The notes under the pieces were generated by a model. It searched no databases, had not been told where the DNA came from, and worked only from the letters and a program-made list of their open reading frames with translations. Shown piece after piece: positions 15,354-25,500 of a stretch of DNA of 64,000 nt. The translations under genes and the position numbers were made by a program. Origin of the DNA: Alienimonas californiensis (GTDB taxonomy: Bacteria; Planctomycetota; Planctomycetia; Planctomycetales; Planctomycetaceae); NCBI RefSeq assembly GCF_007743815.1, contig NZ_CP036265.1, positions 1,728,323-1,792,322 on the forward strand, in the 5' to 3' direction. Every line of letters begins with the position of its first letter. Position 1 is the stretch's first letter.

Positions 15354-15566
15354 ATAGTTCCCCACGCCGCCCTGCAGTTCGCCGCGTTCGCCCCGGCGGC
15401 CCCCGCAGCGCCGGCAGCCCCGGCCGGCGACGTGCAGGTCGAGGGCGACCCGGTGCTGAGCGGGTTCTGCTGCTGCGTGATCCCGCTGATCGGCGCCGCG
15501 GCGCTGGGCTTCGTGGCGTTCAAGCTGCTGGGCGGGGGGCGGAACCGGCGTCGCCGGGACTGGTGA
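15354..15566 (+). CDS. Small membrane protein with non-ATG start
   Basis: A short frame with almost every third position G or C, encoding about 65-70 residues: an Ala/Pro-rich N-terminus, then V-L-S-G-F-C-C-C-V-I-P-L-I-G-A-A-A-L-G-F as one membrane helix with three adjacent Cys, then a basic tail R-N-R-R-R-R-D-W. No ATG, GTG or TTG lies between the upstream stop at 15306 and the conserved part. Possible starts are ATA 15354, CTG 15372 or an internal GTG near 15432. It follows the esterase by 1 bp, so reinitiation is plausible. Codon bias is the main support. Confidence 0.45.
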   Translation: MVPHAALQFAAFAPAAPAAPAAPAGDVQVEGDPVLSGFCCCVIPLIGAAALGFVAFKLLGGGRNRRRRDW

Positions 15567-15723
15567 ATCGCCCCCGGTGAGCAGCGGCGATTCGCTCGGT
15601 TGCACGCCGCCGGGATCGCGGAGAGTCTGAGACGTTCGACCCCGCGCCGGCCGCCCGCCCCGTCGCGTTCGCCCCGCTCCCCCCGAGACGCCGCCGGTTG
15701 CCCGCCGGCCGCCCCGCCGCCCG

Positions 15724-17061
15724 ATGCCCGCTGCCGTAGTCGAGGTCAAAGTCCCCAGCGCCGGGGAAAGCGTCACCGAAATGCAGGTCGCCGCCTGGAA
15801 CGCCGCGGAAGGCGATACGGTCGAGCGCGATCAGGTGATCGTCGAACTGGAAACCGACAAGGCGACCAGCGAGGTGACCGCCCCCACCTCCGGCCGGCTG
15901 ACGAAGATCCTCATCGGCGAGGGGGAGACCGTCGAAGTCGGCGACGTGCTCGCCCAGATCGAAGAGGGCGAAGGCGGCGGCGAATCGGCGGGCGACGGCG
16001 GCGCCGAGACCGCCGGCGTGGCCTCCACGGAGCAGAAAACGCCCAACCAGTCCGCCTCCCCCCAGCGGGGCGGCACCACCGCCGACCCCCGCCGTGAAGA
16101 GGCGACCGCCTCCGCCCCCAGCGCCGGCAAGGGCTCGGGCGCCGGCAAGGGCGCCGGCGGCCACGTCATGCCCGCCGCCAAGGCGCTGCTGGACCAGAAC
16201 GGGTTGAACGCCTCGCAGGTCTCCGGCACCGGCCCCGGCGGGCGGGTTCTCAAGGAGGACGTGCAGAACTACCTCAAGAACGGCAAGAAGGGCGAACTGG
16301 TCCGGGCCGACGCCCCCGCCGCCGCCCCGATGACGACCGGCCCCGAGGGCGGCGAGCCCGGCCGGGCCGTCAAGCGCCAGCGGATGACGCCGATCCGCAA
16401 GAAGATCGCCGCCAGCCTGGTCAGCGCCCAGCAGAACGCCGCCCTGCTGACGACCTTCAACGAAATCGACATGACCGCGGTCAAGGAGGCCCGGGCGAAG
16501 TACGGCGAGGCGTTCCAGAAGAAGTACGACATCAAACTGGGCTTCAGCAGCTTCTTCGTGAAGGCCGTCGTCGACGCCCTGCAAAATATCCCGCAGGTCG
16601 GCGCCCAGATCGACGGCGACGAGCTGGTCTACTACGACTACTGCGACATCAGCGTCGCCGTCGGCGGCGGCAAGGGCCTGACGGTTCCCGTGATCCGCAA
16701 CGCGGAAACGCTGTCGTTCGCGGAGATCGAACAGACCGTCGCCGACTTCGGCCGCCGGGCCAAAGAAGGCAAGATCGGCCTGGACGAACTTCAGGGCGGG
16801 ACCTTCACGATCACCAACGGCGGCATCTACGGTTCGCTGCTGAGCACCCCGATCGTGAACCCCCCGCAGAGCGGGATTTTAGGGATGCACAATATCGTCG
16901 ACCGCCCGATGGTCGTGAACGGCGAGATCGTGATCCGCCCGATGATGTACGTCGCCCTGACCTACGATCACCGCGTCGTCGACGGCCGCGAAGCCGTGAC
17001 GTTCCTGATGCGGATTAAAGAGAGCATTGAAGACCCCGGCCGGATGCTGATGGAGGTGTGA
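15724..17061 (+). CDS. sucB: Dihydrolipoyllysine-residue succinyltransferase, E2 of 2-oxoglutarate dehydrogenase
   Basis: 445 residues with the full E2 layout. The lipoyl domain has K46 in E-T-D-K-A-T-S. An Ala/Gly/Ser-rich hinge follows, then a peripheral-subunit-binding domain at about residues 139-182 ([20 protein letters not shown]). The catalytic domain ends in [11 protein letters not shown] with the active His and Asp. G-E-S-V-T-E-M at the start is typical of succinyltransferases rather than acetyltransferases. It transfers succinyl from lipoate to CoA in the TCA cycle. No sucA or lpd gene is adjacent, so the complex genes are dispersed. Confidence 0.94.
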   Translation: MPAAVVEVKVPSAGESVTEMQVAAWNAAEGDTVERDQVIVELETDKATSEVTAPTSGRLTKILIGEGETVEVGDVLAQIEEGEGGGESAGDGGAETAGVASTEQKTPNQSASPQRGGTTADPRREEATASAPSAGKGSGAGKGAGGHVMPAAKALLDQNGLNASQVSGTGPGGRVLKEDVQNYLKNGKKGELVRADAPAAAPMTTGPEGGEPGRAVKRQRMTPIRKKIAASLVSAQQNAALLTTFNEIDMTAVKEARAKYGEAFQKKYDIKLGFSSFFVKAVVDALQNIPQVGAQIDGDELVYYDYCDISVAVGGGKGLTVPVIRNAETLSFAEIEQTVADFGRRAKEGKIGLDELQGGTFTITNGGIYGSLLSTPIVNPPQSGILGMHNIVDRPMVVNGEIVIRPMMYVALTYDHRVVDGREAVTFLMRIKESIEDPGRMLMEV

Positions 17062-17065
17062 GGCG

Positions 17066-17142
17066 GGGAAGCTCCGAGGAGCAAGAGCTAAGAACCAAAA
17101 CGGCGGGGGCGGGCGTTTGTGAGCCCGAAGCGCAAGCGAGGG
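17066..17142. repeat. Family G half-copy followed by family B left arm
   Basis: GGAAGCTCCGAGGAGCAAGA...CTAAGAACCAAAA at 17066-17100 is a diverged copy of the left arm of the palindrome at 28172. GTGAGCCCGAAGCGCAAGCG at 17119-17138 is a family B left arm without a partner. Both lie between convergent genes. Confidence 0.6.
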
Positions 17143-17281
17143 AAGACGCGCCCGCTCGCCGTTTAGGTCTCGAAGGAAATCAATTGATTGCTTCACGGCT
17201 GTTCAGCTAAGACGGCCGCGGACGCGATCACCTCTTGAAATGCGTGAGCCGCGACCGTCAGGGAGCGTCTCTCACGGGGTC

Positions 17282-17965
17282 CTACGTTTCACCGCGGTGC
17301 GGATCGCGGGGCGATTCTGACGGGAACAGATCGATCGGCTCGTCCCGGCCGCGGGCTCGTTCGACGCGCATGATCGCCCATAGGACGACGGTTCCGGCCA
17401 GCGCCAGCGGCAGGCTGGCGGTCCACAGCAGCCAGGCGTCCCGGCGGGCTTCTTCGACAAAGTAGCGGCGCGCCATATCTTCCGACCGAACGTACGTGGC
17501 TGGCACCGCCCGCTCCGCCGGCGTGAGGATCGTGTCCATGGCGTTCGAGGCGGCGGCGATGTCTCCTCCGAAGAAGAGTGGGCCGAGCACGAGAAGCGCC
17601 CCCAGGAACCCCGTCGCGGCCGCCACCGCGACGACGGCGACTGAGACGCTCGGCCACGCGTCCCGCCAGACGAACAGCAACGCCACGACCGCCGCGATCA
17701 GCGTCAACGCCCCGCCGAGGATCGGCAGTGCCGCCCGGCTCGTCTGCCGCTCCAACACCTTGAACCGCACCGCCGCCCCCGGGATCGGGGCGGCGGTCAG
17801 CTCCGCGGTAGTGAAGACCTCGTCCACCCGCAGCGGTTCGACCACGTGCGGGTACGCCACGCCGCAGCCGATCGCCCAGGCGCCGGCCAGCGCGGTGACG
17901 GCGAGGCAGGCTCGCAGCGGGCGGCTCTCGGGCCGGGGGGGCCGGGCGTCTGTGCGGCGGAACAC
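17282..17965 (-). CDS. Predicted multi-pass membrane protein
   Basis: 227 residues from GTG 17965. Four hydrophobic segments are seen at about residues 18-38, 80-98, 105-130 and 180-200, with a short loop P-L-R-V-D-E-V-F-T-T-A-E-L between the first two. The tail is basic then acidic. No known domain is recognised. It is divergent from hpnH with about 120 bp between and convergent with sucB. The segment after the third helix (D-I-A-A-A-S-N-A-M-D-T-I-L-T-P-A-E-R) would be on the same side as the loop. Confidence 0.78.
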   Translation of the reverse strand: MFRRTDARPPRPESRPLRACLAVTALAGAWAIGCGVAYPHVVEPLRVDEVFTTAELTAAPIPGAAVRFKVLERQTSRAALPILGGALTLIAAVVALLFVWRDAWPSVSVAVVAVAAATGFLGALLVLGPLFFGGDIAAASNAMDTILTPAERAVPATYVRSEDMARRYFVEEARRDAWLLWTASLPLALAGTVVLWAIMRVERARGRDEPIDLFPSESPRDPHRGET

Positions 17966-18088
17966 GCGGCGACTCGGGGTTCGGGTGATCGTCCCGGTCC
18001 GGTCGCGGTGTCAAGCGGTCGGCGGGTCTGGTATGACAGGGGCGCACCCTGCTCGGCGCCACCGTCCCCTTCCCGGCTCTTTTCGTCC

Positions 18089-19186
18089 ATGGGCGTTCCG
18101 CTGTCTCAGATGGCCACCGTGGCCTCGCACGTCGTGCGGCAGAAGTTGAAGGGGAACAAGCGGTATCCGCTGGTTCTGATGCTCGAACCGCTGTTCCGCT
18201 GCAATCTGGCCTGCGCGGGCTGCGGCAAGATCCAGCACCCCAAGCCGATCCTCAAGGATCAGCTCACCCCGGAGCAGTGCTGGCGCGCCGCCGAGGAGTG
18301 CGGCGCCCCGATGGTCGCCCTGCCCGGCGGCGAACCGCTGCTGCATCCCCAGATCGGCGAGATCGTCGCCGGCCTGACCGACCGCGGCAAATACGTGTAC
18401 CTGTGCACGAACGCGATCCTGTTGGAGAAGAAGCTCGACCTGTTCAAACCGAGCAAACGCCTCAGCTTCAGCGTGCACATCGACGGCCCGCGGGAGGAGC
18501 ACGACGAAGCCGTCTGCCGCGAGGGCGTGTTCGACGTGGCCATCGAAGGTATTAAAGCCGCCATCGCCCGCGGCTTCCGGGTCACGACGAACACCACGGT
18601 CTTCAACAACGCCGACCCCGTTCGGGTGCGGGAGATGTTCGAGCAGCTCACGGATATCGGTGTGGAGGGGATGATGGTCTCGCCGGGCTATCCGTACGAG
18701 AAGGCGCCGGATCAGGAGCACTTCCTCGTCGCCGACGAGACCGTGCGGCTGTTTAAAACGATCCTCGCCGACGTCAAAAAGCGCTGGACGTTCAACCAGA
18801 GCCCGCTGTTCCTGGAGTTCTTAAGAGGGAACCACGCCCTCGACTGCCACGCCTGGGGCATGCCGACCTATAACCTGTTCGGCTGGCAGAAGCCCTGCTA
18901 TCTGATGGACGAGGGCTACTGCGACACCTACGAAGAGCTGATCGCCTCCGTGGAGTGGGCCAACTACGGTCGGGCCAGCGGGAACCCGAAGTGCACCGAC
19001 TGCATGGTGCACAGCGGCTACGAGGCGGCGGCGGTGGACGCGACCTTCGGCAGCGTCGGCGGGTTGTTGAAGACCGCCCGGGCCACGCTGTTCGGCCTGC
19101 CCGCCGGCGCCCCCGGCGACGCGACGGCTCATCAACCCAAAAAGTCCTCGGCGCCCGCGGGCGACCTCGTGCAGTTGTCGATTTAG
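18089..19186 (+). CDS. hpnH: Adenosyl-hopene transferase HpnH (radical SAM)
   Basis: 365 residues. The radical-SAM cluster is C38-x3-C42-x2-C45 in F-R-C-N-L-A-C-A-G-C, followed by P-G-G-E-P-L-L-H-P (SAM-binding GGE motif). A C-terminal cysteine set (C-H-A-W near 260, C-Y-L-M, C-D-T-Y, and C-T-D-C-M-V-H-S-G-Y-E-A near 305-316) matches HpnH. The enzyme adds an adenosyl group to diploptene, the first step of C35 bacteriohopanepolyol side-chain synthesis. The last about 40 residues after the SAM domain are linker-like. Start ATG 18089 gives the family start. No squalene-hopene cyclase or other hpn gene lies in the window. Confidence 0.92.
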   Translation: MGVPLSQMATVASHVVRQKLKGNKRYPLVLMLEPLFRCNLACAGCGKIQHPKPILKDQLTPEQCWRAAEECGAPMVALPGGEPLLHPQIGEIVAGLTDRGKYVYLCTNAILLEKKLDLFKPSKRLSFSVHIDGPREEHDEAVCREGVFDVAIEGIKAAIARGFRVTTNTTVFNNADPVRVREMFEQLTDIGVEGMMVSPGYPYEKAPDQEHFLVADETVRLFKTILADVKKRWTFNQSPLFLEFLRGNHALDCHAWGMPTYNLFGWQKPCYLMDEGYCDTYEELIASVEWANYGRASGNPKCTDCMVHSGYEAAAVDATFGSVGGLLKTARATLFGLPAGAPGDATAHQPKKSSAPAGDLVQLSI

Positions 19187-19512
19187 CCGTACGCAGTCGC
19201 CGGCGGTCGTCGCCGGCGGTTGTCAATTAAGAGCGACGGTCTACTGTTTAAACAGACAGGCGTTCGGCGCCCGCCCCGATCGGGGGACAGCACCCCGCAT
19301 GCCGAAGGTCATCGAATGAGGATCGTCTTGCCGGGGGGAAAATCCTTGCGGGGAAAGCCCGGGAGGGGGTGGGCGAGCCCCGCACCGGGGAACAGGGCTT
19401 CCCATGGTTCGGTTGTAGCGGCCGCGCTTTAGGGTTGTTTCTCGCCGGGATTGACCCGGCTCCGGGACCGGCCCGGCGTTCATGTTCGAAACAATCCGAA
19501 GGGGAATCCTCT
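19187..19512. other. 326-bp non-coding leader upstream of the DUF11 protein gene
   Basis: No convincing gene. The region is locally AT-richer (TCAATTAAGAGCGACGG, CTGTTTAAACAG palindrome near 19243-19254). It contains a small hairpin (GCCGGG-ATTGA-CCCGGC near 19447) and a purine-rich GAAGGGGAA about 8-10 nt before ATG 19513. A long 5' UTR with its own promoter is likely, suited to a strongly expressed surface protein, but I cannot place the promoter. Confidence 0.4.
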
Positions 19513-21030
19513 ATGAATCTTACCTCCCTCCGCACCGCCGCCGTTGCGGCCGGCGCGGCCCTGCTGACCGGCGGGGCGCTCAGCCTCACGCAGGACGCGG
19601 CCGTCGCCGTCCCGCAAGCCGCGGACAGCGGTCTGACCCTGGCCGGCCCCACCGGCGAAGACACGATTGAAATCACCCGCCGCGGCCCCAGCCAGATCCG
19701 GGCCGGCGAGGAGTTCACCTACGATCTGGTGCTCCGGAACATCTCGGACGAGCCGATCCGCGGCATCCGCGTGACGGAGACGACCCAGGGCGTCGAACTG
19801 CGCGGCGCCAACGACAAAGCCGCCCAGGTGGAGGGCAATCGCCTGAGCTTCAACGCCGGACAGCTCGCCGCCGGCGACTCCCGCACGCTGAAGGTCACCG
19901 CCCGCGCGTCTGAAACCGGCGAGGCCCGCAGCTGCATCGTGGTCGACTACGACCCGGCGCTGTGCACCGTGTACAAGGTCACCAAGCCGGACCTGAAGCT
20001 GGTCTGGACGCTGTACGCCGACCGCGACGTCGAAGCCCAGTGCGACGTGGCCGGGGTGTACTCCTGCGACGACGTGTTCATCGAATACAAAGTCACGAAC
20101 GACGGCACCGGCGAGACCGAGCCGATCGTGCTGACCCACAACCTGCCCGAAGGCCTGACGTACACCGGTAAGCAGACGGTGAAAGCGACCGTCGATCCGC
20201 TCGGCGCCGGCGAAACCAAGGCGTTCAGGGTGCCGCTGGAACTGACCGACGACGCCGCGGGCCGGCAGCTGGACCTCTCCGCCGAAGCCAAGGCCGGCGG
20301 CATCACCGCCAGCACGGACGCGCAGACCGTCAGCATTCTGGAACCGAGCCTGGACGTGCGGGTCGACGGCCCGGCCGAGCAGTACCTCGGCCGCGACGCC
20401 ACCGCCCGGGTGACCGTTACTAACAACTCCGACGCCCCGGCGTTGAACACGATGGTGGCCATCACCGCCCCCGAAGGTGCCCGCGACGTCCGCTTCGACA
20501 CCCGCGACTTCGACGGCGAAACGCTGAACGTCGGCTGCCTGATGCCGGGCGAGAGCCGCACCTACAACGCGACCTACCGCGTTGAAGAAGCCGGCGAGTT
20601 CGACATGGCCGCCGCCGCCAGCGCCTACTGCGTCGAGGCCGTGGAGAAGACGCTGACGACGACCTACAAGGGCATCTCCGCCATCCTGATCGAGACCGTC
20701 GATAAGGTGGACCCGGTCGCGGTCGGCGAGAACACGACCTACGAGGTCTACGTCAAGAACCAGGGCAGCGCCCCGGACCTGAACGTCAACCTGACCGGCA
20801 CCCTGCCGGACGGCCTGACCTTCGTTTCCGCCACCGGCGACAGCGACGTGAAGGCGGACGGCAAGAACCTGACCTTCGGCCAGATCGACGAACTCGCCCC
20901 GGGCGAAGTCGTCAGCTGGAACGTCACCGTCAAGGCGGACAAGGCCGCCAAGGTGCAGTTCAAGCTGAACCTCAAGTCCGACGCCAACCCGGAGCCGATC
21001 CGCGAAGAAGAGCCCACCACGCTCTACTGA
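19513..21030 (+). CDS. Secreted DUF11-repeat surface protein
   Basis: 505 residues. A signal peptide covers about residues 1-36 (L-R-T-A-A-V-A-A-G-A-A-L-L-T-G-G-A-L-S), then four to five immunoglobulin-like DUF11/CARDB-type domains with recurrent G-E-x-x-T-Y-x-[LV]-x-[VL]-x-N, P-E-G-[LA] and L-x-P-G-E motifs. These domains build planctomycete cell-surface and wall proteins. Six or so conserved Cys in the first half could form disulfides. A purine-rich ribosome site, a long leader and a strong terminator at 21078 mark it as a separately transcribed, probably abundant protein. Confidence 0.9.
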   Translation: MNLTSLRTAAVAAGAALLTGGALSLTQDAAVAVPQAADSGLTLAGPTGEDTIEITRRGPSQIRAGEEFTYDLVLRNISDEPIRGIRVTETTQGVELRGANDKAAQVEGNRLSFNAGQLAAGDSRTLKVTARASETGEARSCIVVDYDPALCTVYKVTKPDLKLVWTLYADRDVEAQCDVAGVYSCDDVFIEYKVTNDGTGETEPIVLTHNLPEGLTYTGKQTVKATVDPLGAGETKAFRVPLELTDDAAGRQLDLSAEAKAGGITASTDAQTVSILEPSLDVRVDGPAEQYLGRDATARVTVTNNSDAPALNTMVAITAPEGARDVRFDTRDFDGETLNVGCLMPGESRTYNATYRVEEAGEFDMAAAASAYCVEAVEKTLTTTYKGISAILIETVDKVDPVAVGENTTYEVYVKNQGSAPDLNVNLTGTLPDGLTFVSATGDSDVKADGKNLTFGQIDELAPGEVVSWNVTVKADKAAKVQFKLNLKSDANPEPIREEEPTTLY

Positions 21031-21077
21031 GCCGACGGAACCTCTGATCGGTCGCGACTGACTGATCGCCGAGAACG

Positions 21078-21110
21078 CGGCCCGCGGGGACCTCCCCGCG
21101 GGCCGTTTTT
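21078..21110 (+). terminator. Strong rho-independent terminator after the DUF11 gene
   Basis: A perfect 12-bp stem CGGCCCGCGGGG / CCCCGCGGGCCG with loop ACCT (21078-21105) is followed by TTTTT. It sits 48 nt after the stop at 21030. Confidence 0.93.
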
Positions 21111-21230
21111 GCATGCGCCCCCCGCTCAAACCGGGGGGAGCTGGGAGGGGACGTGGGTCGCCTCGGTCTTGACGCGTCGCGCGCCGCGGACCGACAACAT
21201 GCGGTCCCGCACTTCCGCGATCCCGCACCG

Positions 21231-22430
21231 ATGCACCTCTTCCTGTCCGCCGGCGAGCCCAGCGGCGATCAGCACGCCGCCCACCTGCTGACGGAACTTC
21301 GTCGCCGCGACCCCGCCCTGAAGGCCGTGGGCTACGGCGGGCCGGACCTCGCCGCCGCCGGGCAGGAGCAGCACTTTCGCCTCACCGACCTCGCCGTGAT
21401 GGGCGTGACGGCGGTGCTGCCGCACCTCAAACAGTTCTTTGCCCTGCGGGACCGGGCCGCCGCCTATTTCCGCGAGCAGCGGCCGGACGCCCTGCTGCTG
21501 GTCGACTTCCCCGGCTTCCACTGGCACCTCGCCAAGGCGGCGAAGAAGGCCGGCGTGCCGGTGATTTATTATCTGCCCCCGCAGATGTGGGCCTGGGCGC
21601 CGTGGCGGGTGCGGAAGATCCGCAAGCACGTCGATCATCTGCTGTGCGCGTTGCCGTTCGAGCCGCAATGGTTCGCGGACCGCGGCGTGAGCGCGGAGAC
21701 CGGCATCCCCTGCGAGGACGTCGGCCACCCGTTCTTCGACGAAGCCGCGGAGAAGCGGTTGGATCAGGCCTTCCTGAACGAACGCCGCGGCGCCCGCACC
21801 GTCGGCGTGCTGCCGGGCTCGCGGGATCGGGAGGTGGAGTCGAACGGACCGATCCTCGCCGCCGCCGTCCGCCAACTGGCGGCGCTGCACCCGGACGTGA
21901 CGTTCCGCGTCGCCGCCTATAAGCCCGCCCACGCGGCCCGCTGCGGGGGGGTGTTCGCCGGCGTCCCCAACGTGGAGGTCTGCACCGAACGCACCAGCGA
22001 GATCATCGAACTGGCCGAGTGCTGCCTGTTCGTCAGCGGGTCGGTCAGCCTCGAATTGTTCGCCCGCCGCACGCCGGGGGTGATGGTTTATCAAGCGTCC
22101 CGGTTGAAATACTGGGTGTTCGAAAAACTGATCGTCAGCGATTCGGTCACGCTGCCGAACCTGTTCGCCGGGGAGATGCTCTATCCGGAGTTCTTCCCGC
22201 CCCGCGCGGACAGCCGTGAGGTGACGGAGATCGTCCGCACCCTGGACAGCTGGCTCAGCGCTCCGGCCAGCTTGGCGGCGGTGCAGGCCAGGGTCGACGC
22301 GGCCGCGGCCCGCACGGTGAAGACCGGGGCCGCCGCCGCCGCCGCCGACGCCGTGCTGCGGGCGCTGCCGGCCCCGGCCGGGGCCGGCGCGTCCCCGGTC
22401 GTCGTGCCGTTCCAGCGTCAGGCGGCCTGA
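21231..22430 (+). CDS. lpxB: Lipid-A-disaccharide synthase
   Basis: 399 residues, the usual LpxB length. It begins M-H-L-F-L-S-A-G-E-P-S-G-D-Q-H, the family signature. V-D-F-P-G-F-H-W near residue 90, Y-Y-L-P-P-Q-M-W-A-W, V-G-H-P-F-F-D, G-V-L-P-G-S-R-D-R-E-V and S-G-S-V-S-L-E follow. The enzyme is a GT-B glycosyltransferase that joins UDP-2,3-diacylglucosamine and lipid X to make lipid A disaccharide at the inner membrane. Its presence supports a lipopolysaccharide-type outer membrane. Start ATG 21231 fits the family's first strand; the frame is open upstream only by chance. Confidence 0.95.
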   Translation: MHLFLSAGEPSGDQHAAHLLTELRRRDPALKAVGYGGPDLAAAGQEQHFRLTDLAVMGVTAVLPHLKQFFALRDRAAAYFREQRPDALLLVDFPGFHWHLAKAAKKAGVPVIYYLPPQMWAWAPWRVRKIRKHVDHLLCALPFEPQWFADRGVSAETGIPCEDVGHPFFDEAAEKRLDQAFLNERRGARTVGVLPGSRDREVESNGPILAAAVRQLAALHPDVTFRVAAYKPAHAARCGGVFAGVPNVEVCTERTSEIIELAECCLFVSGSVSLELFARRTPGVMVYQASRLKYWVFEKLIVSDSVTLPNLFAGEMLYPEFFPPRADSREVTEIVRTLDSWLSAPASLAAVQARVDAAAARTVKTGAAAAAADAVLRALPAPAGAGASPVVVPFQRQAA

Positions 22431-22539
22431 GCCCCGAGTGCTGCCCTCGGGCATGGCGGGCCGTTGGTGGCTCGCCTTCGGGGGACGCCGTAGGCTCGGC
22501 GGGACTTGATCTGTCCTCGCCCAGCGCCGGTCGCGTCCC

Positions 22540-25500
22540 GTGTCGAACCTGTTCCTGTCGAAGTCGCTAGTCCCGTGGCTGATCGGCGCCGGCCTCGCCG
22601 CGATCGCGGCCCCGACGGGCGCCGCGGAGCCGCCGGTGCCGGCGGCGTTCGTCACCCCGATCACCCGGGACGCCCTCGACGCGGCCGCCTTCGCCCAGTG
22701 GGTCGACGGCGACGAGACGCCGCTCGCCCCCGGCGAGGGGCAGAACGGTCCTGCCGACGTCGTCTGGACTCGTGACGGCCAGCCGCACTGGCGCGGCGTG
22801 ACGTTCGGCGGCCAACTCACCCCGGGGTCGCGGCACCTGCGGATCGGCCTGAACGAACCCGTCGCCGTGGGTGCCGTGCTGGCCCGCGGCGGGGGCCGCC
22901 TCAGCGTGCTGAAGGCCGACGCCCCCTACCCCGGCGACCTGTCCGACGACGCCCAGTGGGTCCCCGCCGAACGCCTGATCCCCGGGGACGGCGGGTCCGG
23001 CGGGTCCGGCGAGGGGGCGGCGGTCACGGCGGGAACCGCGGAGGCGACGCGGGACGCCTTCGCCTGGTGGGTCCTGCCCCCCGGCACGACGACCCGGGCG
23101 CTGCGGTTCACGCGCGTCGCCAGCCCGATCGAAACCGACCCCGCCGGCTGGCTGGGCGGGGCCTGCGTCCTGTCCGAACGGGTGACGAACCTCGCCCCGC
23201 AGGCCACGGCCACCGCGGACGGCCGCCCGGAGGCCGCCGGGTTGGTCCTCGACGGCCAGCACAACGACTGGCGGGCCTGGTCCAACGCGGAACTGAATAA
23301 CAACGCCGACCCCGTCGTCAGCGCCGACCGTCCGGAGACCCTCACCGCGGCCTGGTCCCGACCGGTGCAATTGAACGGCGTGGCCCTGCTGTGGTCCGGC
23401 TTCGGGGCCGTGACGGTGGAGGCCTTCGCCGGCGGCCCGCACGACCCGGTCGACGGCGCCGCCGACGCCCTCTGGCGTCCTGTGGCCAGCGCCGACGACG
23501 TCGACGCCTTCTACCCCAAGCCGCTCGGCCCGAACTGGATCGCCTTCGACGCCCCCGTCGAAACCCGGGCGCTGCGGCTGCGGATCACGGCGCCCTCGAC
23601 CGGCACGCACGGCCACCTGGACCGGCACATCAACGACGGCCGCCGCGTCTGGCTGGGCGAACTGGCGGCGCTGACGGAGCTGGGCGACGCCCCGCTGTCG
23701 TCGGTCCTGCCCCCGCCGGCGGAGGAGAGCCGCCCGCCGATCCCCGTGCGGTTCAGCCTGAAGAAACCCGGCGTCGTCACGCTGGTGATTGAAGACGAAG
23801 CCGGCCGACGGGTGCGAAACCTCGTCGCCGAGACCCCCTTCGAGGCCGGCGAGCACACCGTCTGGTGGGACGGCAGCGACGATCTGGCCCGCGACCTCGA
23901 CGCCCCGGAGCACGGCCTTTATCACATCCCCGTCCGCCCGGTCGCCCCGGGGACGTATACGGTCCGCGGGCTGGTCCGCGATCCGCTGGCGTTGAAGTAC
24001 GAAATGAGCGTCTACAGCGCCGGCAAACCCCCGTGGCGGACCGCGGACGACACCGGCTACTGGATGACGAACCACACCCCGCCCGGCGCCGCGACCTTCG
24101 TGCCCGGCGCCCGCACCGCCGACGGGCAGCCGCTGATCTTCCTGGGGGCCTACGTTTCCGAGGGCGGCCACGGGTTGCAGTGGGTCCGCGAGGACGGCGT
24201 GAAGGTCGGCGGGCAGGGCCACGTCGGCGGCAGCTGGGTCGGGGCCCCCACCCTCGCCACCGACCTCGGCCCGAAACACATTCCAGACGACCTGTGTTAC
24301 GTCGCCTCCATCTGGGAGGGCGTGCTCTCCATCGACGCCAAAACCAAGACGTTCGCCGACCGCAACGTCGTCAAGTTAAAACTCGGCGACGACCCGCTCA
24401 TTAAAGAGCAGAACGCGAAGGACGCCGCCGTCGAGGAGCTGAAAGGCTTCGACGGCGGCCGGCAGGAGTTCGTCTTAATGGACGTCGCCGCCCGCGACGG
24501 CCGGATGGTTCTTTCCTTCCCCCGCCAGAACGAATTGCGGGTCTTCGATTTAAACACGGGAGAACAAACCGGCGCCGTGCCGCTGAAGGCCCCCCGCGGC
24601 GTCTGCTTTGACGAACAGGGCCGGCTGCTGGCGCTCGGCGGCGATCGCATGCTGCGGTCCGCCTGGACTGGCGAGGCCGCCGATGTGAAGTGGGAGGACG
24701 TGGGCGCGGACGGGCTGGAGGACCCGCGGATGCTCACGACCGACGACGCCGGGCGGATTCTCGTCAGCGACCTCGGCGCCGCCCACCAGGTGAAGGCGTT
24801 CGGGCCGAACGGCGCCTTCCTGAAAGCGATCGGCACGCCGGGAGCCCCGGCCGTCGGGCCGTACGATCCGACGCACATGAACCACCCCCACGGCCTCGCC
24901 ATGGACAGCCGCGGCCGGGTCTGGGTCGCCGAACGCGACTTCCAGCCCAAACGCGTCAGCGTGTGGGAACCCCGCTTCGATCAGCCCGGCGCCGCGGCGC
25001 TGGTGCAAGCCTTCTACGGCCCGACCGAATACGGCGGCGGCGGCACGCTCGATCCGCTTGATAAATCCCGGTTCTATTACAAAGGGATGGAGTTCCGCCT
25101 CGACTGGGAGACCGGCGAGGATCAATTGGTGCGGGTCTTTAACCGCCCGCCGGAGTGGATGCACTCGCACTACGGCCCGTTCTCGCCGGACACGCCGCTC
25201 TACCCGACCGGCGACCCGTCTGAGCGATACTTCACCAGTTGCTACACGACCAGCCCCACCGGCGGCTGGCCGGCGGCGTTCGTCTGGAAGGACGAACCGC
25301 AGCAGGTCCGGGCGGTCGGCGGCCTCGGCTCCGCCCAGCACTGGGACCTGTTGAAGACCGAGCCCTTCGCGGCCCGCTGGCCGGAGGGCGTCGATCCGCA
25401 GGGGCCCTCTCATCAAAACTCCGCCCTGTTCCGTTGGAGCGACCGCAGCGGCGACGGCGTCCCCCAGCCGGAGGAGGTCGAAATCCGCCCCGGCCAATGC

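Noticed and set aside
19480..21228. 582-residue open frame antisense to the DUF11 gene
   Set aside because: It has no motifs and mirrors the high-GC third positions of the real gene, which carries a signal peptide, repeated domains and a terminator.
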